Virus record (IMG/VR): IMGVR_UViG_3300046796_000499
Location: 1-61,005 of that record
Length of the DNA stretch: 61,005 nt
Origin: a virus
Reading direction: 5' to 3' (one strand)
In this document: one piece after another, positions 8,183 to 16,195 of the stretch
Layout: every line of letters starts with the position of its first letter
Numbering within the stretch: the stretch's first letter is position 1
Program-made: the position numbers and the translations under genes
Notes under the pieces: generated by a model
Told to the model about the DNA's origin: nothing
Database searches by the model: none
What the model saw: only the letters and a program-made list of their open reading frames with translations

Positions 8183-8686
8183 TCAGCGCAGCCCGCGGAG
8201 CTCGAGGTGGGCACGCACCTTCGGCGTGACTTCCGAGCTGCCCACGCAAATCCCCATCACCCCGCCATCGGCATGGATGAGGCCGAGCCGGTGCCCGAGC
8301 TCGTGGCGCGCCACATCCCCGAGGCGTGCGAAATCCCGATCGAGCAAGATCGCGGTGTGGGTCGTCAGCCCGACAATGCGCAGATCGTCGCCCGCCCGCT
8401 CGAGCTCCTCGGCGTTGCGCTCGGCCCCCTCTGCGAACTCCGGCGCGTCGCGCTGCACCGCCGCGATACAGCGCGGGGTCTGTGCGTCGCACGGCCCGAT
8501 GGTGACCCGCAGCTCCACCCAGTCCCCGAGCTCGCCGCGCCAGAAGTCCACCGCGTCCAGGATCTGCTCGGTCTGCTCCGGGCTCCAGTCCTCGGCCACG
8601 GTCAGATCATAGTGGACCGGGGTCGGCTGCTCGCTCACCCCGCCCCCGCACCCCAGGGCCAACAGGCCCACCCAAAACAGTTTCAT
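8183..8686 (-). CDS. Lipoprotein with a metzincin-type zinc protease motif
   Basis: The 167-residue product starts MKLFWVGLLALGC: a short hydrophobic signal with a lipobox (LALG before Cys13), so it should be lipidated and exported. Residues 128-138 read HELGHRLGLIH, a complete HExxHxxGxxH zinc-protease signature, followed by GVMG (Met144), which could supply the Met-turn. Two cysteines (66, 73) could pair. At 167 residues it is short for a metzincin. It lies just downstream of the capsid gene behind a strong hairpin. It may act on host surface proteins or on virion maturation; that is inference. Confidence 0.8.
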   Translation of the reverse strand: MKLFWVGLLALGCGGGVSEQPTPVHYDLTVAEDWSPEQTEQILDAVDFWRGELGDWVELRVTIGPCDAQTPRCIAAVQRDAPEFAEGAERNAEELERAGDDLRIVGLTTHTAILLDRDFARLGDVARHELGHRLGLIHADGGVMGICVGSSEVTPKVRAHLELRGLR

Positions 8687-8702
8687 GCCCCCAGGAACGG
8701 CA

Positions 8703-8732
8703 AACGCCGGCAGCTCTAAAACTGCCGGCGTT
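8703..8732 (-). terminator. Perfect 11-bp hairpin between capsid and lipoprotein genes
   Basis: AACGCCGGCAG (8703-8713) pairs with CTGCCGGCGTT (8722-8732) around an 8-nt loop. It lies 41 bases after the capsid stop. There is no long U tract on the minus strand, so it may attenuate transcription or protect the capsid mRNA end rather than terminate fully. Confidence 0.6.
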
Positions 8733-8772
8733 CCCGAGGGAGGGAGTAGGGGCCCACCCGTTCCAAAAGGGC

Positions 8773-10158
8773 TCAGCCGTGCTCGATGACCACCGCGCGC
8801 TTGAACCGGGCGCCGTCGCCCACCACCGCGTCGGAGGGGACGGGGAAGTCCCCGCTCCAGCTCCAGGTTTGGTTCACGACCTGCTGCAGCAAGTCCTGGG
8901 GCGCCCGGAGGATGTAGCGGATGCGCTGGGCCATGATGGCCACCCCGCCGTTGATGACGCTGAACTGGCCGATCTTGCCGTTCACCCCGGCCTCGGTGAT
9001 GAACTTGGACTCGTCCAGGAATTTCTCGTAGATGCAGCCGCCGCCCGTGACCAGCGCCCGGCGGATGGTGAGGCCCGCCTCGGTGGTGAGCTCGCCACCG
9101 ATCTGGCCCGTAGAGGTCGCCAGGCCACCGCCGCCCGCGTCGCTCACGATGGCCGAGGCCTTGACCGTGGACGAGTCCGGAAGCTCGGTGTTGCGGTAGA
9201 AAATGCACCCGACCGCCATCCCGATCGCCAGCGCCCGGTAGGAGGTGGAGTCCGGCAGGGATTGGTGCAAGCGCTGCCAATGGTTGTCTTGGAACAGCTG
9301 CTCCTCGGCCTGGGTCGTCAGGTGCACGTGGTAGTAGCCGTCCGCATGCGGGGGGACGTTCTGACCCCTCAACCGGCTCACCGCGCTGATGAACGTGTTT
9401 AGGGTCACAATGTTGACGGACGTGATGCCGTCGACCGTGAGGCCACCGCCGACCCGTAGCCGCCGCGAGCGCGAGGAGGCCAAGACGCCCGCGCGCTGGG
9501 CGATGCCCACCGAGGTCACCGCGCCGAGCGTGAGCGTGCCTTGCCCGAGGGGCTGCAAGGGATTGCTCGGGGCAAAGCCGATCACCGTATTGGCGGGCTC
9601 GGCCACCGTGAAGGTGACCGGAAGCGGGTTGCTCGGACTCACCGGCTGCAGCTGGCCGTTAACCAGCCGCTGGGTGAACCCGTTCAGGTTCGCCACCTGG
9701 ATCTGATTGACGGCCGCGCCGACCGCCGCGAGCGTCACCGTTTCGCCCTGCAGGTAGCTCTGGAACATCCGGTCGCGCACCAGACGGTTGAGCGTCTGGG
9801 CCGCGTGCAGGCCGAGCTTTTGGGTGTTCTGCAGGAACGTGGACGCCAGGCTCACATAGCTGGTGGGCATGTGGGTCGGGATCGTCTTGCCGAACTGGCG
9901 GGCCTCGGCCTCCCACTGCTCGGCGGTGTACTCGCCGGGGGTCGGATCCTGCCCGGGAACCAGCGGATCGGTTTCCGGCTCGATGAGCCCCGTACGGGTG
10001 AAGATCTGCCGCTCGCCCAGGTTCGCCTGCCACAATTCGGGCTTGGCTTCTCCCCGGAACAGCAGGTTCGGGAACAGGGAGTCGTGATACATGCGTTCCA
10101 GGGTGCGGTCCTGGATCATGCTCGAAATGATTGCGGGAATGCCTTGGACGATGGTCAA
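8773..10158 (-). CDS. Major capsid protein
   Basis: This 461-residue protein has the features of a myovirus-type HK97-fold major capsid protein. It begins with a helical N-terminal arm (MTIVQGIPAIISSMIQDRTL), a P-loop-like extended region (MPTSYVSLASTF) and a C-terminal A-domain-like segment (KIGQFSVINGGVAIMAQRIRY). The start is TTG at 10158, with AGGAG ten bases upstream, chosen because no ATG or GTG precedes the conserved N-terminus. It follows the scaffold-like gene, the standard order. Confidence 0.85.
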   Translation of the reverse strand: MTIVQGIPAIISSMIQDRTLERMYHDSLFPNLLFRGEAKPELWQANLGERQIFTRTGLIEPETDPLVPGQDPTPGEYTAEQWEAEARQFGKTIPTHMPTSYVSLASTFLQNTQKLGLHAAQTLNRLVRDRMFQSYLQGETVTLAAVGAAVNQIQVANLNGFTQRLVNGQLQPVSPSNPLPVTFTVAEPANTVIGFAPSNPLQPLGQGTLTLGAVTSVGIAQRAGVLASSRSRRLRVGGGLTVDGITSVNIVTLNTFISAVSRLRGQNVPPHADGYYHVHLTTQAEEQLFQDNHWQRLHQSLPDSTSYRALAIGMAVGCIFYRNTELPDSSTVKASAIVSDAGGGGLATSTGQIGGELTTEAGLTIRRALVTGGGCIYEKFLDESKFITEAGVNGKIGQFSVINGGVAIMAQRIRYILRAPQDLLQQVVNQTWSWSGDFPVPSDAVVGDGARFKRAVVIEHG

Positions 10159-10249
10159 GGGGCCTCGTCTCCTATGTCGGGAGGGGGGTCCGTTGACGAC
10201 TGGCCTAGGTTCCGCCCGTTAACCGCCGGCGTGTGCGTGGGGGCTGAGT

Positions 10250-10280
10250 CGCTACGGGGAATTCGGTTGTGCCCGTAGCG
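10250..10280 (-). terminator. Hairpin in the scaffold-capsid intergenic region
   Basis: CGCTACGGG (10250-10258) pairs with CCCGTAGCG (10272-10280), a perfect 9-bp stem with a 13-nt loop, in the 151-bp gap between scaffold and capsid genes. Such hairpins often adjust the high capsid expression relative to upstream genes. No U tract follows. Confidence 0.5.
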
Positions 10281-10309
10281 TACCAGTCCGGAACGGTCCG
10301 GGCAACCGG

Positions 10310-11038
10310 CTACGAGAGCGCCGAGCCGGCGCCGTATTTCTCGAGGTGCTCTCGGAACTGGGTCGGATTCATCGCCATCACGTCCGGGGGCCCTCCGCCA
10401 TTGCCCGGAGCGGGCGGAGCGGGGGGAGGCGCGCCCGGGTTCGGGCTGGTGGTCACCGGTGCCGGCACAACCGCCGGGACCGCCTCGATGCCGAACGCGG
10501 TCTTGTATTCGGGTTTCTCGAGCAGCCCTCGGAGGTAGGTGTCCGGGTCGAGCTGCTGGCCCTCCGGCAAAGCCTCGGCCGCCTCCGCCACCAGGTACTG
10601 CGCATATTTCAGGTTTTTCACCCCGAGCTGGGCACACGCCCCGCTCACCACCGATCGGAACCGCTCCTGGTCCCGCTCGGCTGCCATCGCCGTCACCCGC
10701 GCGCGCTCGGTGGCCAGGTCCGCCTCGAGGCGCTGGGTGGCGGTGAGCTCGGCGCGCGCGCGCTCGGTCTCCGCATCCTCCAGCTGCTTGAGACGCGCCA
10801 GCCGCGCCTTGACCTCGTCCGCGCTCTCGAGCCCCGTCGCATCCCTCAGGGCCGCACGCCCCGCTCGGGCGAGCCGGTCATCGAGCGCCGCCTGACTGTC
10901 GAAGGTCGCAAAGGGAGCCGTAGGCGGGGCAGCAGGGGCCGGCGCGAGGGGAGGCGAGCCGCCGCCGCCGGCAGGCACGGGCGGATTCGGGTCCCTCAGA
11001 ACCCCCATGGCGAGCGCGCTAAACAGACCGAACCGCAT
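10310..11038 (-). CDS. Capsid scaffolding protein
   Basis: The 242-residue protein is disordered and Pro/Ala/Gly-rich at both ends, with a long charged coiled coil in the middle (about residues 50-135, ADEVKARLARLKQLEDAETE onwards). A small C-terminal segment (NPTQFREHLEKYG) could bind the capsid protein. This composition, and its place directly before the capsid gene, are typical of scaffolds that template the procapsid. ATG at 11038 follows a hairpin and GGGAAAGGGAAG run. Confidence 0.8.
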   Translation of the reverse strand: MRFGLFSALAMGVLRDPNPPVPAGGGGSPPLAPAPAAPPTAPFATFDSQAALDDRLARAGRAALRDATGLESADEVKARLARLKQLEDAETERARAELTATQRLEADLATERARVTAMAAERDQERFRSVVSGACAQLGVKNLKYAQYLVAEAAEALPEGQQLDPDTYLRGLLEKPEYKTAFGIEAVPAVVPAPVTTSPNPGAPPPAPPAPGNGGGPPDVMAMNPTQFREHLEKYGAGSALS

Positions 11039-11041
11039 TTT

Positions 11042-11075
11042 CTGAGCTTCCCTTTCCCCGGCGTTCCGCGCCGTG
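11042..11075 (-). promoter_or_regulatory. Stem-loop/GAAAG leader of the scaffold gene
   Basis: On the minus strand CGGCG and CGCCG (11059-11063 with 11069-11073) enclose a 5-nt loop, followed by GGGGAAAGGGAAG and, after a few bases, the ATG at 11038. The stem sequence differs from the other copies but the shape is the same. Confidence 0.6.
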
Positions 11076-11161
11076 ACGTGACCCTACGATACACCCGCGC
11101 CCCGCTCTGGGGCAGTGCGAATTTTCTCAAGCTTGGCGCCGCCGGGTCGTTCCTGGCTGTC

Positions 11162-11308
11162 ATGAGCAACGCGATTCGCCTCGCCCTCGTCGGTCTCCTG
11201 CTCGTGGGGGGCCTCGTTCGCCTCGCCACCGCCGCCACCCCCGAGCGCGCTGCGGTGGAACACACCGCGAGCTCCGGCGTGTGCCAGCTCGGAAAGCCCT
11301 GCAAGTGA
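11162..11308 (+). CDS. Small exported peptide (48 aa) of the plus-strand island
   Basis: This frame begins MSNAIRLALVGLLLVGG, a typical signal peptide ending near ATAAT (residues 22-26), leaving a mature part of about 24 residues with two cysteines (CQLGKPC). It is preceded by a GTCGTTCCT box shared with the next plus-strand genes. Its stop overlaps the next start as GTGA. The function is unknown; a small periplasmic or cell-surface effector is possible. There is no strong ribosome site. Confidence 0.5.
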   Translation: MSNAIRLALVGLLLVGGLVRLATAATPERAAVEHTASSGVCQLGKPCK

Positions 11309-11451
11309 GCGCCCTTCTCACCATCGGCGCCGGGGTTTCCTCGGTGCTCCTGGTCCAGCTGCTCCACCGCCTCGAAACGCGCCTGGGGCTCCCCCATTTT
11401 ACGCTGGTGTGCCTCGCGCTGGCCCTCGCTGGCACGCTCGCAGCGCGCTAA
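11305..11451 (+). CDS. Small two-helix membrane peptide (48 aa)
   Basis: GTG at 11305 overlaps the preceding TGA. The 48 residues hold two hydrophobic segments (about 3-18, ALLTIGAGVSSVLLVQ, and 31-46, FTLVCLALALAGTLAA) separated by a charged turn (HRLETRLG). It would be an inner-membrane hairpin. It is paired with the exported peptide upstream, so they may act together; a holin-like or superinfection-exclusion role is only a possibility. Confidence 0.5.
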   Translation: MSALLTIGAGVSSVLLVQLLHRLETRLGLPHFTLVCLALALAGTLAAR

Positions 11452-11460
11452 GAAATCGGC

Positions 11461-11510
11461 GTCGTTCCTGTTGATCAACTGGCCCGACACGGGGCCCCGA
11501 AAGAGACACC
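11461..11510 (+). promoter_or_regulatory. GTCGTTCCT box plus stem-loop/GAAAG leader
   Basis: GTCGTTCCT (11461-11469) is followed by CAACTGGCCC, a 5-nt loop, GGGGCC (stem GGCCC/GGGCC) and CCGAAAGAGACACC, then the ATG at 11517. The same blocks recur at 11775-11824. Confidence 0.65.
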
Positions 11511-11516
11511 CACCCA

Positions 11517-11744
11517 ATGAAAAAATCACCCGCCTACCGCCACACCCTGGACACCATCTCGACCCTGGAGGAGGCGATCGCCGCCTGGTCCAGCGATAGC
11601 ATCACGCTCGGCGCCATCGCCAAGCGAAACGAGCTGCTCGAGGCAGCCGGTCTGATCGCGTTCACCGGCGCCCCCCACCCCGCCTGGCAAGCCACCGATT
11701 TGGGGCGCTCGCGCGGTCTGGACTCCGCGCCACGGTTCATCTGA
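11517..11744 (+). CDS. Small unknown protein of the plus-strand island (75 aa)
   Basis: This 75-residue soluble protein, MKKSPAYRHTLDTISTLEEA onwards, has one or two helices (residues 16-45, EEAIAAWSSDSITLGAIAKR). I do not recognise it. The start is supported by the stem-loop/GAAAG leader immediately upstream. It lies alone between two copies of that leader, so it is likely expressed as its own unit. Confidence 0.6.
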   Translation: MKKSPAYRHTLDTISTLEEAIAAWSSDSITLGAIAKRNELLEAAGLIAFTGAPHPAWQATDLGRSRGLDSAPRFI

Positions 11745-11774
11745 AAAAACCCCCCTACAGGTTCGGCGCCGCGC

Positions 11775-11824
11775 GTCGTTCCTAGCAGTCAACTGGCCCA
11801 GCAAGGGGCCCCGAAAGCGAAACC
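11775..11824 (+). promoter_or_regulatory. GTCGTTCCT box plus stem-loop/GAAAG leader (second plus-strand copy)
   Basis: GTCGTTCCT at 11775-11783 is followed by CAACTGGCCC-AGCAA-GGGGCC and CCGAAAGCGAAACC, then ATG at 11830. It is nearly identical to the copy at 11461-11510. Confidence 0.65.
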
Positions 11825-11829
11825 AGAAA

Positions 11830-12246
11830 ATGACCACCCCCACCGCCCGCGTCCAAAACCCCGCCGAGTTCCTGTTTGCCGGCAAAGCCGAATTTACCCT
11901 CGAGAGCAAGGTGACCGGCACGCACTACACCTATCGCGTGAACCTGAACGACACGGGCACCGTGTTTTTCGTCTCGCTCCTCACCGGCCGCGGTCGCGAA
12001 TACGCTGGGCTGGTCCCCGCCGACGCCCGCACCCAGTTCCGCACCACCCGCGCGAGCAAGGTGGAGCGCACCCATGAATCGATCCGCGGTTTCGAGTGGT
12101 TCCTCAAGCACCTCGATTCCGAGCAAGTCGAGCTCCATCACTGCGGCAAATGCGGCCGCTGCGGTCGCAAGCTGACGAACCCCGAGTCGATCGCCCGCGG
12201 CATCGGCCCCGAGTGCGCCACCCGCACCGAAGGCCTCGCGGCGTGA
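11830..12246 (+). CDS. DUF6011-like zinc protein
   Basis: The 138-residue protein has an N-terminal domain of beta strands (residues 15-75) and a C-terminal four-cysteine motif around 105-131: CGKCGRCGRKLTNPESIARG, then GPECA. This C-terminal pattern is that of the DUF6011 zinc-binding domain, common in phages and mobile elements and of unknown function. Its stop overlaps the next start (GTGA). A preceding stem-loop/GAAAG leader supports the ATG at 11830. Confidence 0.75.
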   Translation: MTTPTARVQNPAEFLFAGKAEFTLESKVTGTHYTYRVNLNDTGTVFFVSLLTGRGREYAGLVPADARTQFRTTRASKVERTHESIRGFEWFLKHLDSEQVELHHCGKCGRCGRKLTNPESIARGIGPECATRTEGLAA

Positions 12247-12917
12247 GCGCCTGGCCCTACCCGGGCCCCGAGCACTTCGCGGTGCACCTGGACTGCCCCA
12301 AGGCGGTCCGGGTCGCCGCGCAGCGCCATTTGCGGGCCGAGCAGTACCAGATCGTGGCCGAGCTCCAGCAGCGCGGCCAGGCCAACAGCTACGCCTGCTA
12401 CCGGGACTCGCGCGGGCTCGGGGTGGATCGGTTCATCCAGGACGTGCTCCGGATGCACCGCCGCTCCCAGCGCGCGCCCGCTCACACCCCCTGGGGTACG
12501 CTGCTGCGGGACTGGACGCCCGAGCGCCGCTGCGCTGGGTCGTTCGCCGTGGACGCCCGGGGCCAGGTGGTGCACCACGACGATCCCGCCGCCGTGCGCT
12601 GGTGCCTCGCCGGCTGGCTCGCTCATCGCTGCATCCGTCCGAGCGCCGCGCGGCCCCACCACGTGAACGCCGAGCAGTGGTGGCACCGCTCGGACGATCG
12701 GGAGGCCCGGCGCCTGCTGGGCGAAGTCTGGGCCCTGCTGCCCGAGCGCCAGCGGCTGGCCACCGAACGCGTCTGGCGCCGCCGGGTGAAGCCAGCCGAC
12801 CGCAAGCGGCTCGACCAGCACCCGCTCGGCTACTGGTGGTTTCTCGCCCCGCACCTGGCCGAACGCTGGCTCCAGATCCCCCCGAGCGCCGAGCTCGCCC
12901 CCGAGACCCGCCGCTAG
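12243..12917 (+). CDS. Unknown protein, last gene of the plus-strand island (224 aa)
   Basis: GTG at 12243 overlaps the preceding stop. The 224-residue protein is Arg/His/Trp-rich (for example YWWFLAPHLAERWLQIPPSA) and contains a central segment reminiscent of DUF6197-like phage proteins (RRCAGSFAVDARGQVV, then AVRWCLAGWL), an assignment I hold weakly. It ends tail-to-tail with the minus-strand virion gene: both stop codons use the same CTAG at 12914-12917, and no terminator separates them. Confidence 0.65.
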   Translation: MSAWPYPGPEHFAVHLDCPKAVRVAAQRHLRAEQYQIVAELQQRGQANSYACYRDSRGLGVDRFIQDVLRMHRRSQRAPAHTPWGTLLRDWTPERRCAGSFAVDARGQVVHHDDPAAVRWCLAGWLAHRCIRPSAARPHHVNAEQWWHRSDDREARRLLGEVWALLPERQRLATERVWRRRVKPADRKRLDQHPLGYWWFLAPHLAERWLQIPPSAELAPETRR

Positions 12918-14095
12918 TTTTCTACAACGAATCCGGTCCCGGTCGCCGTGGTCGGTCCCATGAACTGTAATTCCAGCGTGTTCAAGGCGCTGGTACGCAC
13001 GCCGAGAAGCGCCCCACCGCCGGGGATCGCGCCGAGCGGGCGGACGCTGTAGCGATCGCCCTCCACCAAAAACGAGCTCCCGAGGCTCACCGTGGCCGTG
13101 GCCACGCCCAAGATCCCCGTGCCCAGGGCCGGCGGTGTCACCTGAAAATAGCGCCTCCGCCGGGTCGGCCCGAGCGGCTCGAACCCCATCAGCAAATCGC
13201 GATTGGCGTCCGCCGGCACCCGGGGCGAGACGTAGATATTTTTCGCCGTCGCGCCGAGCGAATTGCCCTTGGATGCCTCGTTGAAAATGCAGGTTTCGGT
13301 GAGCGTGTTGGGCATGCGGACCGGACCCGCTATCGAGGCCATCAGCAACCGATCTCTCCAGATCTCGACACGTTGGTTTCGGTAGACCCCTTCCACGAAA
13401 TGCGGATCGTTGGCCACTTCCGGATAGGACACCACGATGTTGGCCGTATCGTCCTGGTTTCTCACCCGGAAGGCCACTTGCCCGCCGCCCGAGCTGGTGG
13501 CGTAGAGCGCAAACATCTTGTTCCCGGTGGTGCCGCCCGTGTTGTATTGCGCCACCAGCGCCGCGATGCTGGCCGCAAATTCGCTCACGCTGAGCCAGCC
13601 CGCCACGTAGAGCTCCACCGAGGGCTGGAGCTTGGCCGCGGGGGTCGAATTGTAGGCGCCGCTGCCATTGGTAAAGCCGAGCGTCGCCACGAACGCCGGT
13701 GGCGCGCCGAGCGGCAGCACCGTGGCCGTGCCGTTGGCCACGTCCGTGGTCAAGGCCAGAGGGTTGGGGCACTGGTCGGTAATCGTGATGGCTCCCGCCC
13801 CTACTCCGGAGAGCCCTCGGCTCGGGCTAAACCAACTGCCCGCCACAATCTCCGGGACGAGCAGGGGGGAAAACCCCACCTGGCCGAGCTGGGCGCCGAG
13901 CGGGAACGGATCGACCGCCGTGGCCGAGACCTCGGTCAGCTCGAGCCCTCCGCGGAACGAGGGGCCCCCGAGCAGGGCCACCACTTGTGCCATGGTCGCC
14001 GCCACCACCACCGCGCCCCCCGCCGGGACGATCCCCCGGAGCGGATTGGGCAAACTGATCGAGGAGCTCCCGGGATTGCGGATCTGGATGGCCAT
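12914..14095 (-). CDS. Virion protein with a LamG/concanavalin-like domain
   Basis: The 393-residue protein starts MAIQIRNPGSSSISLPNPL. Its middle (about 150-330) has the pattern of a jelly-roll LamG-like domain: VELYVAGWLSVSEFAASIAA, YATSSGGGQVAFRVRNQD, then YRNQRVEIWRDRLLMASIAG. Such domains usually bind sugars or decorate virions. It follows other virion genes. The frame is open upstream to 14131, but ATG 14095 begins the plausible structured N-terminus. Confidence 0.65.
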   Translation of the reverse strand: MAIQIRNPGSSSISLPNPLRGIVPAGGAVVVAATMAQVVALLGGPSFRGGLELTEVSATAVDPFPLGAQLGQVGFSPLLVPEIVAGSWFSPSRGLSGVGAGAITITDQCPNPLALTTDVANGTATVLPLGAPPAFVATLGFTNGSGAYNSTPAAKLQPSVELYVAGWLSVSEFAASIAALVAQYNTGGTTGNKMFALYATSSGGGQVAFRVRNQDDTANIVVSYPEVANDPHFVEGVYRNQRVEIWRDRLLMASIAGPVRMPNTLTETCIFNEASKGNSLGATAKNIYVSPRVPADANRDLLMGFEPLGPTRRRRYFQVTPPALGTGILGVATATVSLGSSFLVEGDRYSVRPLGAIPGGGALLGVRTSALNTLELQFMGPTTATGTGFVVEN

Positions 14096-14176
14096 CGGCC
14101 CCGAGCATACCACCAGCCGGCCCTGACCCAAAACGGTCTTGGATTTGCTGGTCGCTCGACTCTCGCCCCTCCAGGA

Positions 14177-14386
14177 TCATGGCCTTCCCCTATGGCGCAA
14201 ACTGAATCGACTCCATGACGCCGCTCCTAGTGGCCTGGGGTCTCGCCAAGGCTCGGGTGGTCCAGGGTACTTGAGGCGCAACTGGCGCCGTTCTGTGGTC
14301 TCGTCGGAGCAGCAGTAGTCGCACTCTTCAGGGAACATCCTGCGGCAGTCATCGCAGTCGTAACGCTTGTTCGCTTGGTTGCTCAT
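14177..14386 (-). CDS. Small cysteine-rich zinc-knuckle protein (69 aa)
   Basis: ATG at 14386 gives MSNQANKRYDCDDCRRMFPE and further cysteines CDYCC, so four to five closely spaced cysteines within residues 10-28 suggest a zinc site. The C-terminus is Arg/Pro-rich. The frame is open farther upstream but without cysteines or a ribosome site. Function is unknown. Confidence 0.5.
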   Translation of the reverse strand: MSNQANKRYDCDDCRRMFPEECDYCCSDETTERRQLRLKYPGPPEPWRDPRPLGAASWSRFSLRHRGRP

Positions 14387-14728
14387 GGCTTCAGCAATGG
14401 TGTCCGTCGCCGGCCTCGGCCACTTCCGGGTCGAGCTCGCCGCGATGCTCCGGGTGATGGGGCCCCTCCGATAAACCACGCCCGACGCCCGGGGTAGAAA
14501 GGAGCTTCAACACCCCCGGGCGCCGAGCGCGCGCAGGAGGCCACCCCAATGTGGCCCACCCAAAAAGACGAATGCCCTGGAAGCCGTGAGGCTGTCCAGG
14601 GCATTCGCTTTTGCGTTGCGCCCCGAGGATCTCACTCGCCAGGGCTTGGGCTTGGGGGCGGGTGAGACCGGAGCCCCATCATGGGTGCGAACGCCACACC
14701 ATCCGCTCGGCCAGAGCCGAGAAGAATT
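14387..14728. other. Gene-free 342-bp interval
   Basis: Beyond the bidirectional terminator at 14561-14612 I see no convincing gene here; open frames on both strands have shadow-like composition and no ribosome sites. The part at 14387-14560 must contain the promoter of the 69-aa gene if the terminator is efficient, but I could not pick out a clear -35/-10 pair. Confidence 0.6.
14561..14612. terminator. Strong bidirectional intrinsic terminator
   Basis: CGAATGCCCTGGA (14569-14581) and TCCAGGGCATTCG (14595-14607) form a perfect 13-bp stem with a 13-nt loop. It is flanked by CAAAAAGA on the left and CTTTT on the right, so both strands give a stem followed by U residues. On the minus strand it ends the transcript of the gene stopping at 14729. 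Confidence 0.9.
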
Positions 14729-15400
14729 TCAGAACGGCTTGTCCGCCACGTCCAGGTTGGTGCCGAGCGGCGCGCGGGTGCCGTTGCCAATGCCCGGGGT
14801 CGCGATGTAGCGGATCGTGGCCGAGGTGACGGCGTCCGCCGCCAGGAACTGGGCCAGGCCGAGCACGGAGGCGGCCGCATGTTTGGTGGTCGCCACCGCA
14901 AAGCCGCGCTGGTCGACCGTGCACGCGCCGACCACGCCGCCGGTGATGGCCGTGGCCGCCAGCAGGCGCTTGATGTTGCGCCCTGCCAGGGGCGTGCCCA
15001 CGCCCGTACCCGGGACGACCGGGATCACCTCCTCGATGACGTCACCCTCCTCGGCCACATAGGTGACCTCGGCATCGGTCACGGCATCGGTGGCCACGTT
15101 GAACGACACGTGCCCCTCGGGGCTGGTGGTGACGGTGGTGGTCGCCGGGATGCCCGAGGCGGTGGCCGCCGGCACCGTCGGAGACTTGGGCCCGAGCGTC
15201 GACCCTGCCCGAACGAAGGCTCCCAGGATGGCCGAGGCGCGCGCGCTCTCCGGCAGGGTCAGGATCCCCGCCGTCACCGTGCCCCGGAGGAACCGCGGCA
15301 CCAGCGCCAGGATATTGCCGGCCTTGGCCAAGTTTAGGCCGGAGTCCGTCTTGTTCGGGTTGGCCTCGTTCAGGACGTCACGGAGGGAGCGATTCGGCAT
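14729..15400 (-). CDS. Virion-associated protein, probably head decoration/stabilisation
   Basis: The protein is 223 residues (MPNRSLRDVLNEANPNKTDS...), rich in Ala, Thr, Val and Gly with many short beta strands (TVTTSPEGHVSFNV, DAEVTYVAEEGDVIEEVIPV). The composition resembles abundant structural proteins. It is followed by a strong terminator, as for highly expressed genes, and lies in the head module. No family motif is certain. The leader contains CCGAAAGATTAACCC directly before the ATG. Confidence 0.6.
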   Translation of the reverse strand: MPNRSLRDVLNEANPNKTDSGLNLAKAGNILALVPRFLRGTVTAGILTLPESARASAILGAFVRAGSTLGPKSPTVPAATASGIPATTTVTTSPEGHVSFNVATDAVTDAEVTYVAEEGDVIEEVIPVVPGTGVGTPLAGRNIKRLLAATAITGGVVGACTVDQRGFAVATTKHAAASVLGLAQFLAADAVTSATIRYIATPGIGNGTRAPLGTNLDVADKPF

Positions 15401-15475
15401 CTGGGTTAATCTTTCGGTGCTCGGGTTAACGGTTGGAGGGTGTTTCGGAGTGGGTCACATAGGACCCACCGGGGT

Positions 15476-16192
15476 TTACGCCGCGAGGCCCGCGGCCAAG
15501 ACTTCGATCTGGGCGCTGCCCGAGATCTGGATCCGCTCGGGCGGGGAGCTCGGATCGAACTGCATCAGCGTGAGGCCGTTGACGAGCACGTCCGCGCCGG
15601 CGCCTGCCGCCTCTGCCGCAGCCGAGGCAAAGCCCACCGTGGCGTTGGCCACGGTAATGTCCACGAGGCCGTCCGGGCCCGTCCGAACGCCGCGCAGACC
15701 CACCTGGCCGTTGCTCTGCAGGAACGCCGGCAGGAACGTCACCCCGAGCAGCATCGCCGATGCGTTGATCTGGTTGATGACCTGCTGGGCGGTCTGAGCA
15801 CCCGCCGTGAAGGTCACGGTCACGGTGGAGGCGTCCACCTTGAACGCGAACGTTTCCCCGCCCGAAAACAGGGTGGGGAACGTGCCTCCCGAGCCGAGCA
15901 GCTCCGCCACGTCCGCCCCGATGCGGAGCACGACCTTGGCTGAGGATTTCAAGGCCAAGAGCTGAAAGCCTCCGATCGAGCTCACATTCGGCAGCTCGAT
16001 GAACGAGTCCCCCGCCGCTCCCGGGGTCGCGATGGGGACCGCGCAATCGGTTCCCCCGATCGCCTGGTAGATCTGCCCCGAGCAGGCAAAGCCGAGGCCG
16101 ACCAGCTTTTGGCTCAGATCGCTGCCGCTGCACCCGCACCCGGGGCCGCCGACCACGATCTGGCCCGAGAGCGTGAGCGAACAGGTGCCCAC
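15476..16192 (-). CDS. Virion protein with a hook-IN-like module
   Basis: This 238-residue protein starts MGTCSLTLSGQIVVGGPGCG (four cysteines in the first 36 residues). The central section (about 125-205) contains TVTFTAGAQTAQQVINQINA and then QVGLRGVRTGPDGLVDITVA, a pattern like the IN motif of flagellar hook proteins and similar to the insertion in this phage's sheath protein. It is probably a structural or decoration protein; the function is inferred from composition and place. Confidence 0.6.
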   Translation of the reverse strand: MGTCSLTLSGQIVVGGPGCGCSGSDLSQKLVGLGFACSGQIYQAIGGTDCAVPIATPGAAGDSFIELPNVSSIGGFQLLALKSSAKVVLRIGADVAELLGSGGTFPTLFSGGETFAFKVDASTVTVTFTAGAQTAQQVINQINASAMLLGVTFLPAFLQSNGQVGLRGVRTGPDGLVDITVANATVGFASAAAEAAGAGADVLVNGLTLMQFDPSSPPERIQISGSAQIEVLAAGLAA

Positions 16193-16195
16193 GGA

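Noticed and set aside
14383-14604. 73-residue minus frame over the terminator region
   Set aside because: It is out of phase with the cysteine-rich gene, crosses a strong terminator and has shadow-like composition.
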